A DNA stretch of 64,000 bases from contig NZ_CP031396.1 in the NCBI RefSeq assembly GCF_003363755.1, positions 3,008,501-3,072,500 of the forward strand, written 5' to 3'. Position numbers and translations under genes: made by a program. This DNA comes from Pseudomonas protegens. GTDB lineage: Bacteria > Pseudomonadota > Gammaproteobacteria > Pseudomonadales > Pseudomonadaceae. A model generated the notes under the pieces. That model saw only the letters and a list, made by a program, of their open reading frames with translations. It had not been told where the DNA came from and did no database searches. The first letter of the stretch is position 1, and the number at the start of each line of letters is the position of its first letter. Shown here piece by piece: positions 38,793 through 47,589 of the stretch.

Positions 38793-40034
38793 TCAGGCGA
38801 CGCGGGGCGCCAGGCCCTGCATGTCGATGCTGGTGGAACGCTGGCCAATCAGTTCGCCCAGCAGTTGGCCACTGCCACAGGCCAGGGTGAATCCCAGCGC
38901 GCCGTGACCAAGGTTGAGCCACAGATTGCGATAAGCGGTGGCGCCGATCAGCGGCACGCCGCTGGGAGTGGCGGGACGCATCCCGGCCCATTCGCTGGCC
39001 GCCGCATAATCACCGGCGGCGGCGAAGGTCTGCTCGGCCTGACGCCGCATCAAGGCCAGCCGAGCCGGGTCCGGGGACGGATCGAAGCCGACGATGTCGA
39101 CCATGGCCGCCACCCGCAACTGCTGGCCGATCCGGGCGTAGACGATCTTGCGGTTGTAGTCGGTGATGCTGATATCCGGCGCGCGGTGCTCAGGACCGAT
39201 GGGCACGCTGAGGCTATAGCCCTTGAGCGGATACAGGGGCAGCTTGAGCCCGGGCAGGCGCAGCTCGGCGCTGCGGTGACCGGCCGCCAGCACCAGGTGC
39301 TCCACCGGTAAGAGCCGGTCGCCCAGATCGATGGCCTGCACCCGGTCGCCCTGGTGATGAATGCCCCGAACCCGCTGGCCCAGGAGAATCTCGCAACGCC
39401 CGGAAGCCCGCAGCCGCTCCGCCAACTGCTGGCAGAAGCCATGACAATCGGCCACTTCCTCGTCGGGGGTGTGGATGCCGCCGACAAAGGGCGCGTCGCC
39501 CAGGGTCGGTTCCAGCGCCGCGCACTCGGCGGCCGACAACACCTGCTGCTGGCGGCGGTCCGCGAGGTTGTGCCGAGCGTGGTCGAAGCTGCCACGCTCA
39601 CGAAAGGTCACCAGCTTGCCATTGCGCCGCCAGTCGAAGCCCGCCAAGCCGTCGTCCTCGCGCCAGCTCTGCAACGTGCTCTGGCTGAGCAGCGCCAGGC
39701 GCAGCAGATGAGCAGCATTGCGCTGGTTCACCGAATGCCGGCAGGCGCCGAGAAACCCCGCCAACCAACGCCATTGCGCCGGGTCCAGGCGCGGGCGCAG
39801 CTTGAGCGGCGAGTCGCCCTTGAGCATCCAGCCCAGGGCCTGCCAAGGCACACCGGCATCGGCCAGGGGCGCTACATAGCGATAGGACAACTGCCCGCCA
39901 TTGGCGAAGCTGGTCTGGCTGCCGAGGGCATCCTGGGCTTCCACCAGCGTCACTTCCAGGCCCTGGCGAACCAGGGCATAGGCGCTGGCCAGGCCAATGA
40001 CGCCACCGCCGATGATGCAAACCCGCTGACTCAT
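38793..40034 (-). CDS. FAD-dependent D-amino-acid dehydrogenase, DadA-like
   Basis: A 413-residue DAO-family flavoprotein. The N-terminal FAD motif is VCIIGGGVIGLASAYALVRQ (5-24) with a following LVEAQ acidic end; QTSFANGGQLSYRYVAPLAD is typical of DadA, and the C-terminal region WAGMRPATPSGVPLIG with LNLGHGALGFTLACGSG closes the fold. The ATG at 40034 has GGGGA upstream. It begins a minus-strand unit with RidA and a binding protein and is divergent from a LysR gene, which probably controls it. It oxidises D-amino acids to imino acids; exact substrate unknown. Confidence 0.88.
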   Translation of the reverse strand: MSQRVCIIGGGVIGLASAYALVRQGLEVTLVEAQDALGSQTSFANGGQLSYRYVAPLADAGVPWQALGWMLKGDSPLKLRPRLDPAQWRWLAGFLGACRHSVNQRNAAHLLRLALLSQSTLQSWREDDGLAGFDWRRNGKLVTFRERGSFDHARHNLADRRQQQVLSAAECAALEPTLGDAPFVGGIHTPDEEVADCHGFCQQLAERLRASGRCEILLGQRVRGIHHQGDRVQAIDLGDRLLPVEHLVLAAGHRSAELRLPGLKLPLYPLKGYSLSVPIGPEHRAPDISITDYNRKIVYARIGQQLRVAAMVDIVGFDPSPDPARLALMRRQAEQTFAAAGDYAAASEWAGMRPATPSGVPLIGATAYRNLWLNLGHGALGFTLACGSGQLLGELIGQRSTSIDMQGLAPRVA

Positions 40035-40140
40035 GACTGTCCCCGACCGCTTGTTGAATGGCGCAAGGTTAGGGGCAGGTGACAGGCGCCGAACAATGAA
40101 TAAAGATGGACCACCCATAAACAAAGGTTATGGACTGCCC

Positions 40141-41046
40141 ATGCGACTGCGTCACATCGAAATCTTCCAGGCCATTCGCCAGACCGGCTCCATCAGCGGC
40201 GCCGCGCAGCTGCTGCACGTCTCCCAGCCGGCAGTGAGCAAGGTCCTGCAGCACGCCGAACTGCAACTGGGTTTTCCGTTGTTCCTGCGGGTACGGGGCA
40301 AGTTGCAGCCCACGCCCGAAGCCCTGGAGCTGGAGCGGGAAGTGGACAAGGTCAGCGAAAGCCTGCAAGGGGTCAGGCGGCTGGCGCAGAACCTGCGCCG
40401 GGCGCCGGGCCAGAGCCTGCGCATCGGCGCCACCCCGGCCCTGGCCCTGGCACTGCTGCCGCCGGCCATCAGCGAATGGACCCGCCGCTACCCGGACAGC
40501 CTGTGCGAACTGTCCAGCGCCCATAGCCGCGAACTGGTGCAGAACCTGCTGATGCGGGAAATCGATGTGGCCCTGACCCTGCAGCGCCCGGACCACCCCG
40601 GGCTCTGTGCACAGCCCCTGGCCGAGGGCGTGCTGGTGGCCCTGGCCCCGCAGGAGTACTGGCCGCCCGCCATGCACGGCCAGCCGCTGGCGTTGATGGA
40701 ATTGGCGGATGCACCACTGATTGGCCTGAGCAGCAGCGACCCGCTGTCGGCCCGGCTCGACAGCTACCTCAAGGCCGTGGAACCGCCGCCGCGGGTCAGC
40801 ATTGCCGTACAGACCTATTCCCTGGCCCGGGCCATGGTCGAATCCGGCGCCGGGTTGGCGCTGATCGACCCGTTCACCGCCCTGGGCGCGTCAACCGCCA
40901 GCACCGCCATCCGCCCCCTGAGCCCGCCGCTGCCCATCACCCTGTACGCCGTGACCCGCGCCGCCGAACCACCGCCCCACACCCTGGCCAGCCTGTTGGA
41001 GATCTTCGCCCACCAGGCCCAGGCCCAGCTGGACCACCCCTTATAG
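40141..41046 (+). CDS. LysR-family transcriptional regulator
   Basis: A 301-residue LysR protein. The N-terminal helix-turn-helix is HIEIFQAIRQTGSISGAAQL and LLHVSQPAVSKVLQHAELQL; the rest is a two-lobed effector domain (GQSLRIGATPALALALLPPA). It is divergent from the D-amino-acid dehydrogenase/RidA/binding-protein genes with 106 bases between, the classic LysR arrangement, and is the probable regulator of that set. The ATG at 40141 has only AAAGG about 12 bases upstream. Its 3' end overlaps the opposing hemolysin-III gene by six bases. Confidence 0.9.
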   Translation: MRLRHIEIFQAIRQTGSISGAAQLLHVSQPAVSKVLQHAELQLGFPLFLRVRGKLQPTPEALELEREVDKVSESLQGVRRLAQNLRRAPGQSLRIGATPALALALLPPAISEWTRRYPDSLCELSSAHSRELVQNLLMREIDVALTLQRPDHPGLCAQPLAEGVLVALAPQEYWPPAMHGQPLALMELADAPLIGLSSSDPLSARLDSYLKAVEPPPRVSIAVQTYSLARAMVESGAGLALIDPFTALGASTASTAIRPLSPPLPITLYAVTRAAEPPPHTLASLLEIFAHQAQAQLDHPL

Positions 41047-41658
41047 GACGTAGAACAGGATGGCGATGAAGTGCAGCAGGCTGCCGGCGATCACGAACAG
41101 GTGCCAGATGCCATGGGCATGACGCAGGCGGCTATCCAGGGCAAAGAAGATGATGCCCACGGTGTACAGCACGCCACCCGAGGCCAGCCAGGCAAAACCG
41201 GCGGGGCCCAAAGCCGCCAGCAGCGGCTTGACCGCCACCAGCACGATCCAGCCCATGACTGCGTAGATCACGATGGACAGAATTCGCGCCTCGGAACGCG
41301 GCTTGATCTCCTGCAGGATGCCAATCAGCGCCAACCCCCAGACAATCCCGAACAGGGTCCAGCCCCAGGGCCCGCGCAGGGTCACCAGGCAGAAGGGGGT
41401 GTAGCTGCCGGCAATCAGCAGATAGATGGAAAAGTGATCGACCTTCTGCATGATGCCTTTGGCCCGCCCACGCACGCTGTGGTAGACCGTGGACACGCTG
41501 TAGAGCACCAGCAAGGTGAAGGAATAGATCGCCACACCGACGATCTTCCACGGGTCGCCATCGAGGCTGGCCAGCACCACCAGCCAGATCCCACCGACAA
41601 ACGCGGCGATCGCACCCAGCAAGTGGGTCCAGGCGTTGAATCTTTCTCCGTGATACAT
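41041..41658 (-). CDS. Hemolysin III / PAQR family membrane protein
   Basis: A 205-residue protein with seven hydrophobic helices of the YqfA/hemolysin-III (PAQR) family. Metal-site residues of the fold are present: YHGERFNAWTHLLGA at the start, STVYHSVRG with a conserved Ser/His, and HAHGIWHLFVIAGSLLHFIA at the end with the two conserved His. Bacterial members have no settled function despite the name. The ATG at 41658 follows GGGTGAG. Divergent from mdcR, and overlapping the upstream LysR gene tail to tail by six bases. Confidence 0.87.
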   Translation of the reverse strand: MYHGERFNAWTHLLGAIAAFVGGIWLVVLASLDGDPWKIVGVAIYSFTLLVLYSVSTVYHSVRGRAKGIMQKVDHFSIYLLIAGSYTPFCLVTLRGPWGWTLFGIVWGLALIGILQEIKPRSEARILSIVIYAVMGWIVLVAVKPLLAALGPAGFAWLASGGVLYTVGIIFFALDSRLRHAHGIWHLFVIAGSLLHFIAILFYVL

Positions 41659-41813
41659 CTGTCGCTCACCCTTGAAACATTGAAAAAACACGCAAGGCTC
41701 AGGCCTGCAGCTTGAAAGCGCAACATGTCTATTGGGGCACGGCCAATAAAAAACCAGCGGCCACGCCCTGACCCATCGGGCATCATCAGCCCCTCATCAG
41801 CCGAGGCCAGTCC

Positions 41814-42731
41814 ATGCTCATCGACGAAGAGTTGACCCTGAAAAAGCTCGAAGTGTTTCTGGCCTTCATGCGCACCGGCAATCTGGCCCGCGCTGCCGCC
41901 GAGTTGCAGACCAGCAATGTCAGCGTGCACCGCGCCATCCACTCCCTGGAAAACGCTCTGCGCTGCCCGCTGTTCAAGCATGAGGGGCGCAACCTGACGC
42001 CGCTGGAAAGCGCCTTCGTCCTCGAAGAACGCGCCCAGAAGCTGGTCCAGGACGTGGTCGAGAGCGTGCGTTTGACCCGTGAAGCGGCGGGCTTTTCCGC
42101 AGAACGTTTCAAACTCGGCGCGCTTTATTCGCTGACGGTGAAAACCGTGCCGCATCTGATCATGGGCCTGAAGCTGCGCCGCAGCGAACTGAACATCGAC
42201 CTGATCCTGGGCTCCAACATCGACCTGCTGTACAAGCTCAAGAACATGGAAGTGGACGCCATCCTGATTTCCCTGGACGACAGCGTCAACGACCCGGACT
42301 GTGAACAACTGCCGCTGTTTTCCGACGATATCTTCCTCGCCACCCCGGCCGATTCGCCCTTCGCCCAGCAGCGTGAAGTGGACCTGGCCGACGTGCGCGA
42401 TGCCACCTTCATAACCCTGACCCAAGGCTTTGCCACTCATCAGGATGGGGTGCGGGTGTTCAAGCAGGCGGGGTTCGAACCCAAGGTAGCGATGCAGGTC
42501 AACGACATCTTCACCTTGCTGAGCATGGTCAGCTCAGGGGTGGGTTACGCGTTGCTGCCGGGGAGGATCGCGGCCGTCTACGAGAACCGCGTGAAACTGA
42601 TACCGCTGCAGGCGCGCTACCGCCTGCAGCAACATATCGGCGTGGTGTTTCTCAAGGCCAAGGAACGCGACCCGAACCTGTTGGCACTGTTGGCCGAATG
42701 CCGGATGTACGCCAATCGGCAAGTCACGTAG
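41814..42731 (+). CDS. mdcR: LysR-family regulator of malonate utilisation
   Basis: A 305-residue LysR protein with helix-turn-helix KKLEVFLAFMRTGNLARAAA and TSNVSVHRAIHSLENAL, and an effector domain with FKLGALYSLTVKTVPHLIMG. Its place at the end of the mdc-mad cluster, facing it, and its overall sequence fit MdcR, the malonate-responsive activator. It ends about 125 bases from the convergent madM stop, with a REPIN between. Its probable binding site is the GTTACGC palindrome ahead of mdcA, about 8 kb away. Confidence 0.88.
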   Translation: MLIDEELTLKKLEVFLAFMRTGNLARAAAELQTSNVSVHRAIHSLENALRCPLFKHEGRNLTPLESAFVLEERAQKLVQDVVESVRLTREAAGFSAERFKLGALYSLTVKTVPHLIMGLKLRRSELNIDLILGSNIDLLYKLKNMEVDAILISLDDSVNDPDCEQLPLFSDDIFLATPADSPFAQQREVDLADVRDATFITLTQGFATHQDGVRVFKQAGFEPKVAMQVNDIFTLLSMVSSGVGYALLPGRIAAVYENRVKLIPLQARYRLQQHIGVVFLKAKERDPNLLALLAECRMYANRQVT

Positions 42732-42779
42732 GAAGCCGGTTCCTGCCAAAACGCGTCATTGGCAACACCGCAACCCGCC

Positions 42780-42862
42780 GTAGGAGCTGGCTTGCCAGCG
42801 AAGGCGTCCATAAGACCTGTGCACGTCTCAAAGGCCCCTTCGCCGGCAAGCCGGCGCCTACG
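42780..42862. repeat. REPIN between mdcR and madM
   Basis: GTAGGAGCTGGCTTGCCAGC (42780-42799) and TCGCCGGCAAGCCGGCGCCT (42840-42859), inverted. The right unit overlaps the last codons of madM by a few bases. It is nearly identical in spacer to the element at 37386. Confidence 0.82.
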
Positions 42863-43625
42863 CGCCCAGCAGGCCACGCATCAGCAGGAACAGCAGCGAC
42901 GGCCCCAGCAGGCAGCCCAGGGCCGTGTAGAACGCCGCCGTCAGGCAACCATAGGGCACCAGCTTCGGATCGGTGGCCGCCAGGCCCCCGGCGACGCCGC
43001 TGGAAGTGCCCATCAAACCGCCGAAGATCACCGCGCTGCGCGGGTTGTTGAGGCCGATCAGCGGTGCCACGAAGGGTGTCATCACCATCACCAGAATCGC
43101 CTTGATCAACCCCGCGGCAATCGACAGCGCCATGACCTCGGAGCTGGCGCCGATGGCTGCGCCAGTCACCGGCCCGACGATGTAAGTCACCGCCCCGGCG
43201 CCAATGGTGGTCAGGCTCACCGCATCGGTGTAACCAAACGCCATGGCCACCCCCACTCCCGCCACAAAGGACGAGCCAACCCCGACGAACAGCGCCAGCA
43301 CCCCTACGAATCCGGCGCGCTTGAGCTCCTCGACACTGACACCGAAGGCGGTGGCGACAATCGCGAAGTCCCGCAGCATCGCTCCGCCCAACAAGCCGAT
43401 GCCCGAGAGCAGCGGGATATCCACCACGCCCTTCTGCCCACCGGTGAAGGCGCCGCCCACGTAGGACAGCACCAGCCCCAGCAAAATGGCGATGGCCGAG
43501 CCATGCAGGCGGCCCTTGGTAAAGGTGTTGGAGATCCAGTAGGAGACCCACATGGTGATCCCGATCACTGCAAAACCGCTGATCAGCCCGTAGCCGGTAA
43601 TGACCTTCATCATCGATTCGTACAT
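42858..43625 (-). CDS. madM: Malonate transporter subunit MadM
   Basis: A 255-residue protein with about eight to nine hydrophobic helices, e.g. YGLISGFAVIGITMWVSYWI, AIAILLGLVLSYVGGAFTGG and GFVGVLALFVGVGSSFVAGV. With MadL it forms the Na+-dependent malonate importer first described in Malonomonas. It follows madL by five bases with its ribosome-binding site at the madL stop, and is the last gene of the mdc operon. The 3' end runs into a REPIN rather than a clear terminator. Confidence 0.93.
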   Translation of the reverse strand: MYESMMKVITGYGLISGFAVIGITMWVSYWISNTFTKGRLHGSAIAILLGLVLSYVGGAFTGGQKGVVDIPLLSGIGLLGGAMLRDFAIVATAFGVSVEELKRAGFVGVLALFVGVGSSFVAGVGVAMAFGYTDAVSLTTIGAGAVTYIVGPVTGAAIGASSEVMALSIAAGLIKAILVMVMTPFVAPLIGLNNPRSAVIFGGLMGTSSGVAGGLAATDPKLVPYGCLTAAFYTALGCLLGPSLLFLLMRGLLGA

Positions 43626-43630
43626 GGCCC

Positions 43631-44023
43631 TTACCCCGCTGTTTTCTGAGCAACGGCCGCATCCGGCGCCTTGTTGCCGATGCGCACCAGCACCGGCACC
43701 AGGGCAAAGGCGATCACCACCGCCAGGGTGCCCGCCAGGATCGCCATCGGCCCGCCCTTGAGCGCGCCATACACGTTTTGCTGGGCGGCCATGGCCACCA
43801 CGATGGGGATGTACACCGCGCCCCAGAACTCCACGCCCTGCTCGGACTTGCCGGCGAACAAGCCGCGCTTGTGCAGGTAGCTGCCCAGGCCGATCAACAG
43901 CAGCATGGCAATACCGACGCCGCCGACATTGGCCGGCACGCCGATCAATTTGCCCAGCAGCTCACCGATGAAAATACCCACCAGGGTACAAAAGGCCAGG
44001 AAGGCCACACCGTAGATAATCAT
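43631..44023 (-). CDS. madL: Malonate transporter subunit MadL
   Basis: A 130-residue protein with about four hydrophobic helices: IIYGVAFLAFCTLVGIFIGE, VGGVGIAMLLLIGLGSYL, VYIPIVVAMAAQQNVYGALK and AILAGTLAVVIAFALVPVLV. The ATG at 44023 was chosen because GAGGA lies about nine bases upstream. It works with MadM as a two-subunit malonate importer. It is 67 bases after mdcH in the same direction. Confidence 0.93.
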   Translation of the reverse strand: MIIYGVAFLAFCTLVGIFIGELLGKLIGVPANVGGVGIAMLLLIGLGSYLHKRGLFAGKSEQGVEFWGAVYIPIVVAMAAQQNVYGALKGGPMAILAGTLAVVIAFALVPVLVRIGNKAPDAAVAQKTAG

Positions 44024-44090
44024 TGTTGTTGTCCTCAAAGTGCATCGTCGAAGTTGTTGTTCTTGTGCTTCGTCAGCCTGAGTCGGTGCT

Positions 44091-45026
44091 CTATCGGTCG
44101 CGGCTTCCCTCCTCACGCATCAGCGCCTGCAAGGTGTCCAGGCGCGCGCCGTCGAAGGCGATCACCGTCCCCTGGGCAAACACGCGGCGGGCCAACCCGG
44201 TGAGTACCGCGCCGGGTGGCAGTTCGATCTGCAGGCGCACCCCGCGCTCGTAGGCGCTTTGCACGGTGCCGCGCCAGTCCACCACCCGGCACATGTTGAA
44301 CGCCAGGTCATCGCGCACCTGTTCCACCGTGCGCAACGGTCGGGCCCGGCTGCCGCTCAGATAACCCAGGGCGGGCACCTGCAAGGGCACTTCGGCAAAA
44401 GCGGCGGCCAGGATCTGGGCCGGTTGTTCCAGCAACGGGCAATGGGACGGCACGCTGACCGCCAGACGCTTGGCCACGCCGACTCCACACCCCCGGGCCA
44501 ACTCGGCCACGGCATGCATCGCCGCATCGCTGCCGGCGATCACCACTTGGCTGTCGGCGTTGATATTGGCCAGGTACACCGGCGTTTGCGGGCTGTGGAC
44601 CTGGGCCAGCAACCCCTCCACCTGCGCCAGATCCAGGCCGATCAATGCGGTCATGCCATAGCCCTGCGGATAGGCTTGCTGCATCAACTGGCCACGCAGG
44701 CTCACCAGTCGCAACGCATCGGCAAACCCCAAGGCCCCGGCCACCACCGCCGCCGGGTAGGCGCCGATGGACAAGCCCGCCACATAGTCCGCCTTGACCG
44801 GCGCTTGCAGCAGGGTCCGGGCACAGGCCACGCCAGCGATCAACAGGCACAACTGCACGGCCCGTGTGCTGGCCAGGGCCTGGGGCGAATCCAGGGTCAG
44901 CACATCCTCGCCCAGCACTTCGCTGGCCTCGTCCAGGCAGGCGCGGATTTCAGGGCTTGGCGGCAAACGCTGGAGCATCCCCGGCTGCTGCGCGCCCTGG
45001 CCCGGAAACACCAGCAAGCTGCTCAT
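44091..45026 (-). CDS. mdcH: Malonate decarboxylase epsilon subunit (malonyl-CoA:ACP transacylase)
   Basis: A 311-residue acyltransferase of the FabD type. Seen: VFPGQGAQQPGM near the N-terminus, nucleophile Ser86 in GLSIGAYPAA, and the His of VPSHCPLLEQPA. Known role: malonylates the MdcC carrier from malonyl-CoA to prime the decarboxylase before the acetyl/malonyl exchange cycle. The ATG at 45026 overlaps the mdcG stop by four bases (ATGA), so translation is probably coupled. A longer frame upstream to 45179 merely overlaps mdcG. Confidence 0.93.
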   Translation of the reverse strand: MSSLLVFPGQGAQQPGMLQRLPPSPEIRACLDEASEVLGEDVLTLDSPQALASTRAVQLCLLIAGVACARTLLQAPVKADYVAGLSIGAYPAAVVAGALGFADALRLVSLRGQLMQQAYPQGYGMTALIGLDLAQVEGLLAQVHSPQTPVYLANINADSQVVIAGSDAAMHAVAELARGCGVGVAKRLAVSVPSHCPLLEQPAQILAAAFAEVPLQVPALGYLSGSRARPLRTVEQVRDDLAFNMCRVVDWRGTVQSAYERGVRLQIELPPGAVLTGLARRVFAQGTVIAFDGARLDTLQALMREEGSRDR

Positions 45027-45649
45027 GCCGCCTGCTCCAGCGCGCACCAGGGGTCGCTGACCAAGCGTGCGCCCCCGGCACTCTTGAGCAGCACCCGAGG
45101 CGCCGTTCCCGCCCATTCCCGCAGGGCCAGAGCGCCGGCCGGCACCTGCAATTGCAGATCCACCGGGCACTCGGCGCACTCCAGCAGGGCCAGCAACTCG
45201 CGGGCCTGAGCCCGGGAAAAAGGTTCCGGCGTGCGCAGGATCAGGTCCAGGTCGCTGTGCTGATGCAGCGCGGCAATCCCACAGGCCAACTCAAAACCGG
45301 CGCTGCCGCTGACGCCCCAGACCAGGCCCAGGGCATCCAGCTCGCCGCGTAACTGCTGCAACGCCCGAAGCGCCGGCAATGAGCGCGAGCCGGACATCCG
45401 GCACAGCGCCTCGGGATGTACCCCACGCTGCACCGACTCCAACGCCAGCACAGCCGGGTAGCGCTGCTCACGGGTGCGACCGCGCAGGCCGACAGCAATC
45501 TGCCCCGGCGCCGTCAGCGCCCGCCGCACCACCACCGGCTGCCCGGCCTCCAGTACGGCAAAGGCCCAATCCGGCGCATCGGCGGCCAACTGCGCCGGGG
45601 TCATGCCCCACAGCAAGTCGTGGGGCAGCCAGGGGCCGAGGCCGTTCAC
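45023..45649 (-). CDS. mdcG: Phosphoribosyl-dephospho-CoA transferase MdcG
   Basis: A 208-residue nucleotidyltransferase that attaches the 2'-(5''-triphosphoribosyl)-3'-dephospho-CoA prosthetic group to the MdcC carrier. Seen: an N-terminal WLPHDLLWGM typical of MdcG, and the nucleotidyltransferase motif GSAGFELACG then HSDLDLIL with the metal-binding Asp pair. The start is GTG at 45649, overlapping the mdcE stop by four bases (GTGA), with GGGAA upstream; GTG 45652 is the alternative. The frame continues upstream without a supported start. Confidence 0.9.
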   Translation of the reverse strand: MNGLGPWLPHDLLWGMTPAQLAADAPDWAFAVLEAGQPVVVRRALTAPGQIAVGLRGRTREQRYPAVLALESVQRGVHPEALCRMSGSRSLPALRALQQLRGELDALGLVWGVSGSAGFELACGIAALHQHSDLDLILRTPEPFSRAQARELLALLECAECPVDLQLQVPAGALALREWAGTAPRVLLKSAGGARLVSDPWCALEQAA

Positions 45650-46449
45650 CACTGTTCCCGCAGCAATTGGCGAACCCGGCTCGACGCCGCCCGGTTCGAC
45701 GCCCCCAGACGGCAGCTCAGGTCGACACCTTTGGCCCGCACATCGGCAATCGCCGCCAACAGGCATTCCTCGACGACCGCCAGATCCTCCACTGCCGGCT
45801 GTTCAATCTGCCGCACCGATACGCTTTCCCAGAGCAGCCCGAGACTGGCGTAGCTGCCGATGTCATAGGCCATGGGCGGCACGCTGGCGGCCAGGGCTTC
45901 CAGTTCCTCGACACTGCGCAGTGTGACCCGCGCCGCCGAGGCCTTGCCCATGGCATGCACCATCACCCCGGGATCGCGCAGGGCGATCAAGCGGTTGGCC
46001 TGATAACCGTGGGCCAGAAAGGCTCCGGACATGGCCTTGCCCACCAACAGGGCAATCACCGGGTGCCCGGCCAGCCGCGCCCGGGCGTAGCTGTCGGCCG
46101 CCGCCGCGAGGGCCTGATGGATGCCCAGGGCCTCTTCGCGACGGCCATAGGCCTGGCTCGGCACATCGACAATGGCGAGCAGCGCCCGCTTGTGAGGCTG
46201 GTCGCAGTCGGCATCGATCAACTCATCCACGGCCTTGACCAGGCCCCAGCCTTCCAGTAATCCAACCTCGCCCTGACGGGCACGGGGAAAGCGATTTTCC
46301 GGGTCGGCCACCACGGCGATAAAACGCACCGGCTGCCCCGCCAATTCACCATCGGCCACCCGCAGCGACGGCGGCAGGCCGGCCACCAGCGCGGCGCCGC
46401 CACTCAAGGCGTTGAACCAGTTCAAACCCCGCAAAGAACAAGCACTCAT
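45646..46449 (-). CDS. mdcE: Malonate decarboxylase gamma subunit
   Basis: A 267-residue subunit of the carboxyltransferase-fold decarboxylase. It contains AIVDVPSQAYGRREEALGIH and GHPVIALLVGKAMSGAFLAH, an oxyanion-type Gly-rich turn, and ALRDPGVMVHAMGKASAARV. It pairs with MdcD to decarboxylate malonyl-S-ACP to acetyl-S-ACP. The ATG overlaps the mdcD stop by four bases (ATGA) and the stop overlaps mdcG, continuing the coupled chain. Confidence 0.94.
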   Translation of the reverse strand: MSACSLRGLNWFNALSGGAALVAGLPPSLRVADGELAGQPVRFIAVVADPENRFPRARQGEVGLLEGWGLVKAVDELIDADCDQPHKRALLAIVDVPSQAYGRREEALGIHQALAAAADSYARARLAGHPVIALLVGKAMSGAFLAHGYQANRLIALRDPGVMVHAMGKASAARVTLRSVEELEALAASVPPMAYDIGSYASLGLLWESVSVRQIEQPAVEDLAVVEECLLAAIADVRAKGVDLSCRLGASNRAASSRVRQLLREQW

Positions 46450-47297
46450 GAGCGGTCTCCTTGATACAGATCGCGAACCGTCGCCGCATCGATTTGCGCC
46501 GTGGTGTCCAAACGGGCCAGGCGTTGCAGGTACAGATCGGCCTCGCGGCTGCGTTGCCGCTCGGGCAAGCCAAGGGCCAGCAACTCGCGGACCTGGGCCT
46601 GGATCTGCGCCACGTCGTCGGCCACGTAACGGTCCACCAGGCCGCTGGCAAAACGCTGCTCGCCGCCGGTCAGGCTCCAGATGAACGGCCGATCCCGGGA
46701 GTCGTACTCCTCAAGCCCGGCTTCCTGCTCGATCACTTGCGGGCCGTTGAGCCCCAGGCGCGCTTCCTGGGTGACCACGAGATAACTGCACAGCCCGGCG
46801 GCAATCGACATGCCGCCAAAACAGCCGACACTGCCGGCCACCACGCCGACCACCGGCTGGTACTGGCGCAGGTCGACAATCGCCGCATGGATGTCGGCAA
46901 TCGCCGCCAGCCCGAGGTTGGCTTCCTGCAGGCGCACGCCACCGGTTTCCAGCAGCAGCACGGCACAGGTCGGGATGCCGTTGCGGTTGTCCTCGGCAGC
47001 CAGTTCCAGGGCCCCGGCGATCTTCGCCCCGCCCACTTCACCCAGGCTGCCGCCCTGGAACGCGCCTTCGATGGCGGCAATCACCACCGGCAAACCGGCG
47101 ATGCTGCCCTTGGCGATCACCACGCCGTCGTCGGCCTGGGGCACCACGCCCTGACGCGCCAGCCAGGGCGACATGACCCGCTGGAAAGGGTCCAGCAGCT
47201 CGCGAAAACTGCCGGCATCCAGCAAGGCCCGGGCCCGCTGCCGGGCGCCCAGTTCGACGAAGCTGTGCTTGTTCAATAAACGTGCGCTGTCAGTCAT
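46446..47297 (-). CDS. mdcD: Malonate decarboxylase beta subunit
   Basis: A 283-residue carboxyltransferase-fold subunit. Seen: NKHSFVELGARQRARALLD, a Gly-rich crotonase-like region VVAGSVGCFGGMSIAAGLCS for the thioester oxyanion, and GLNGPQVIEQEAGLEEYDS. With MdcE it carries the decarboxylating active site. The ATG at 47297 lies inside the end of mdcC (eight-base overlap); the longer frame to 47363 would intrude further into mdcC and is not preferred. Confidence 0.94.
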   Translation of the reverse strand: MTDSARLLNKHSFVELGARQRARALLDAGSFRELLDPFQRVMSPWLARQGVVPQADDGVVIAKGSIAGLPVVIAAIEGAFQGGSLGEVGGAKIAGALELAAEDNRNGIPTCAVLLLETGGVRLQEANLGLAAIADIHAAIVDLRQYQPVVGVVAGSVGCFGGMSIAAGLCSYLVVTQEARLGLNGPQVIEQEAGLEEYDSRDRPFIWSLTGGEQRFASGLVDRYVADDVAQIQAQVRELLALGLPERQRSREADLYLQRLARLDTTAQIDAATVRDLYQGDRS

Positions 47298-47589
47298 GGC
47301 CGATCTCCTCGAAGCCCTGTTCCAGGCGCAGGCGCACCACCCCGGGAGTGGCGCCGAAATCATGGATGTCGATCAGCAGCGCCGGCGGCAACTGGCCGTC
47401 GAACATGCGCTCGAACAGGTGCTGCCAGCGGGCGGCGCTGCCGTTTACCGAAGTCTGCACCTGGATGGTCAATGTGCCGGGCTGACCCGGCTCCAGCAGC
47501 ACTTCCAGGTCGCCGGAGCCCACACAGCCCACCAGGGCGCGGCCACGGCCGGGCTGGCCGGCGGGGAATTGAAAAGACAAGGTTTCCAT
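47290..47589 (-). CDS. mdcC: Malonate decarboxylase acyl-carrier protein (delta subunit)
   Basis: A 99-residue acyl-carrier protein. The attachment serine for the dephospho-CoA-type prosthetic group is Ser25 in CVGSGDLEVLLEP, the same position as in the characterised Klebsiella protein. Other family features: TLTIQVQTSVNGSAARWQHL and ALLIDIHDFGATPGVVRLRL. Its start codon overlaps the mdcB stop by one base (TAATG), and mdcD starts inside its end. Confidence 0.95.
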   Translation of the reverse strand: METLSFQFPAGQPGRGRALVGCVGSGDLEVLLEPGQPGTLTIQVQTSVNGSAARWQHLFERMFDGQLPPALLIDIHDFGATPGVVRLRLEQGFEEIGHD

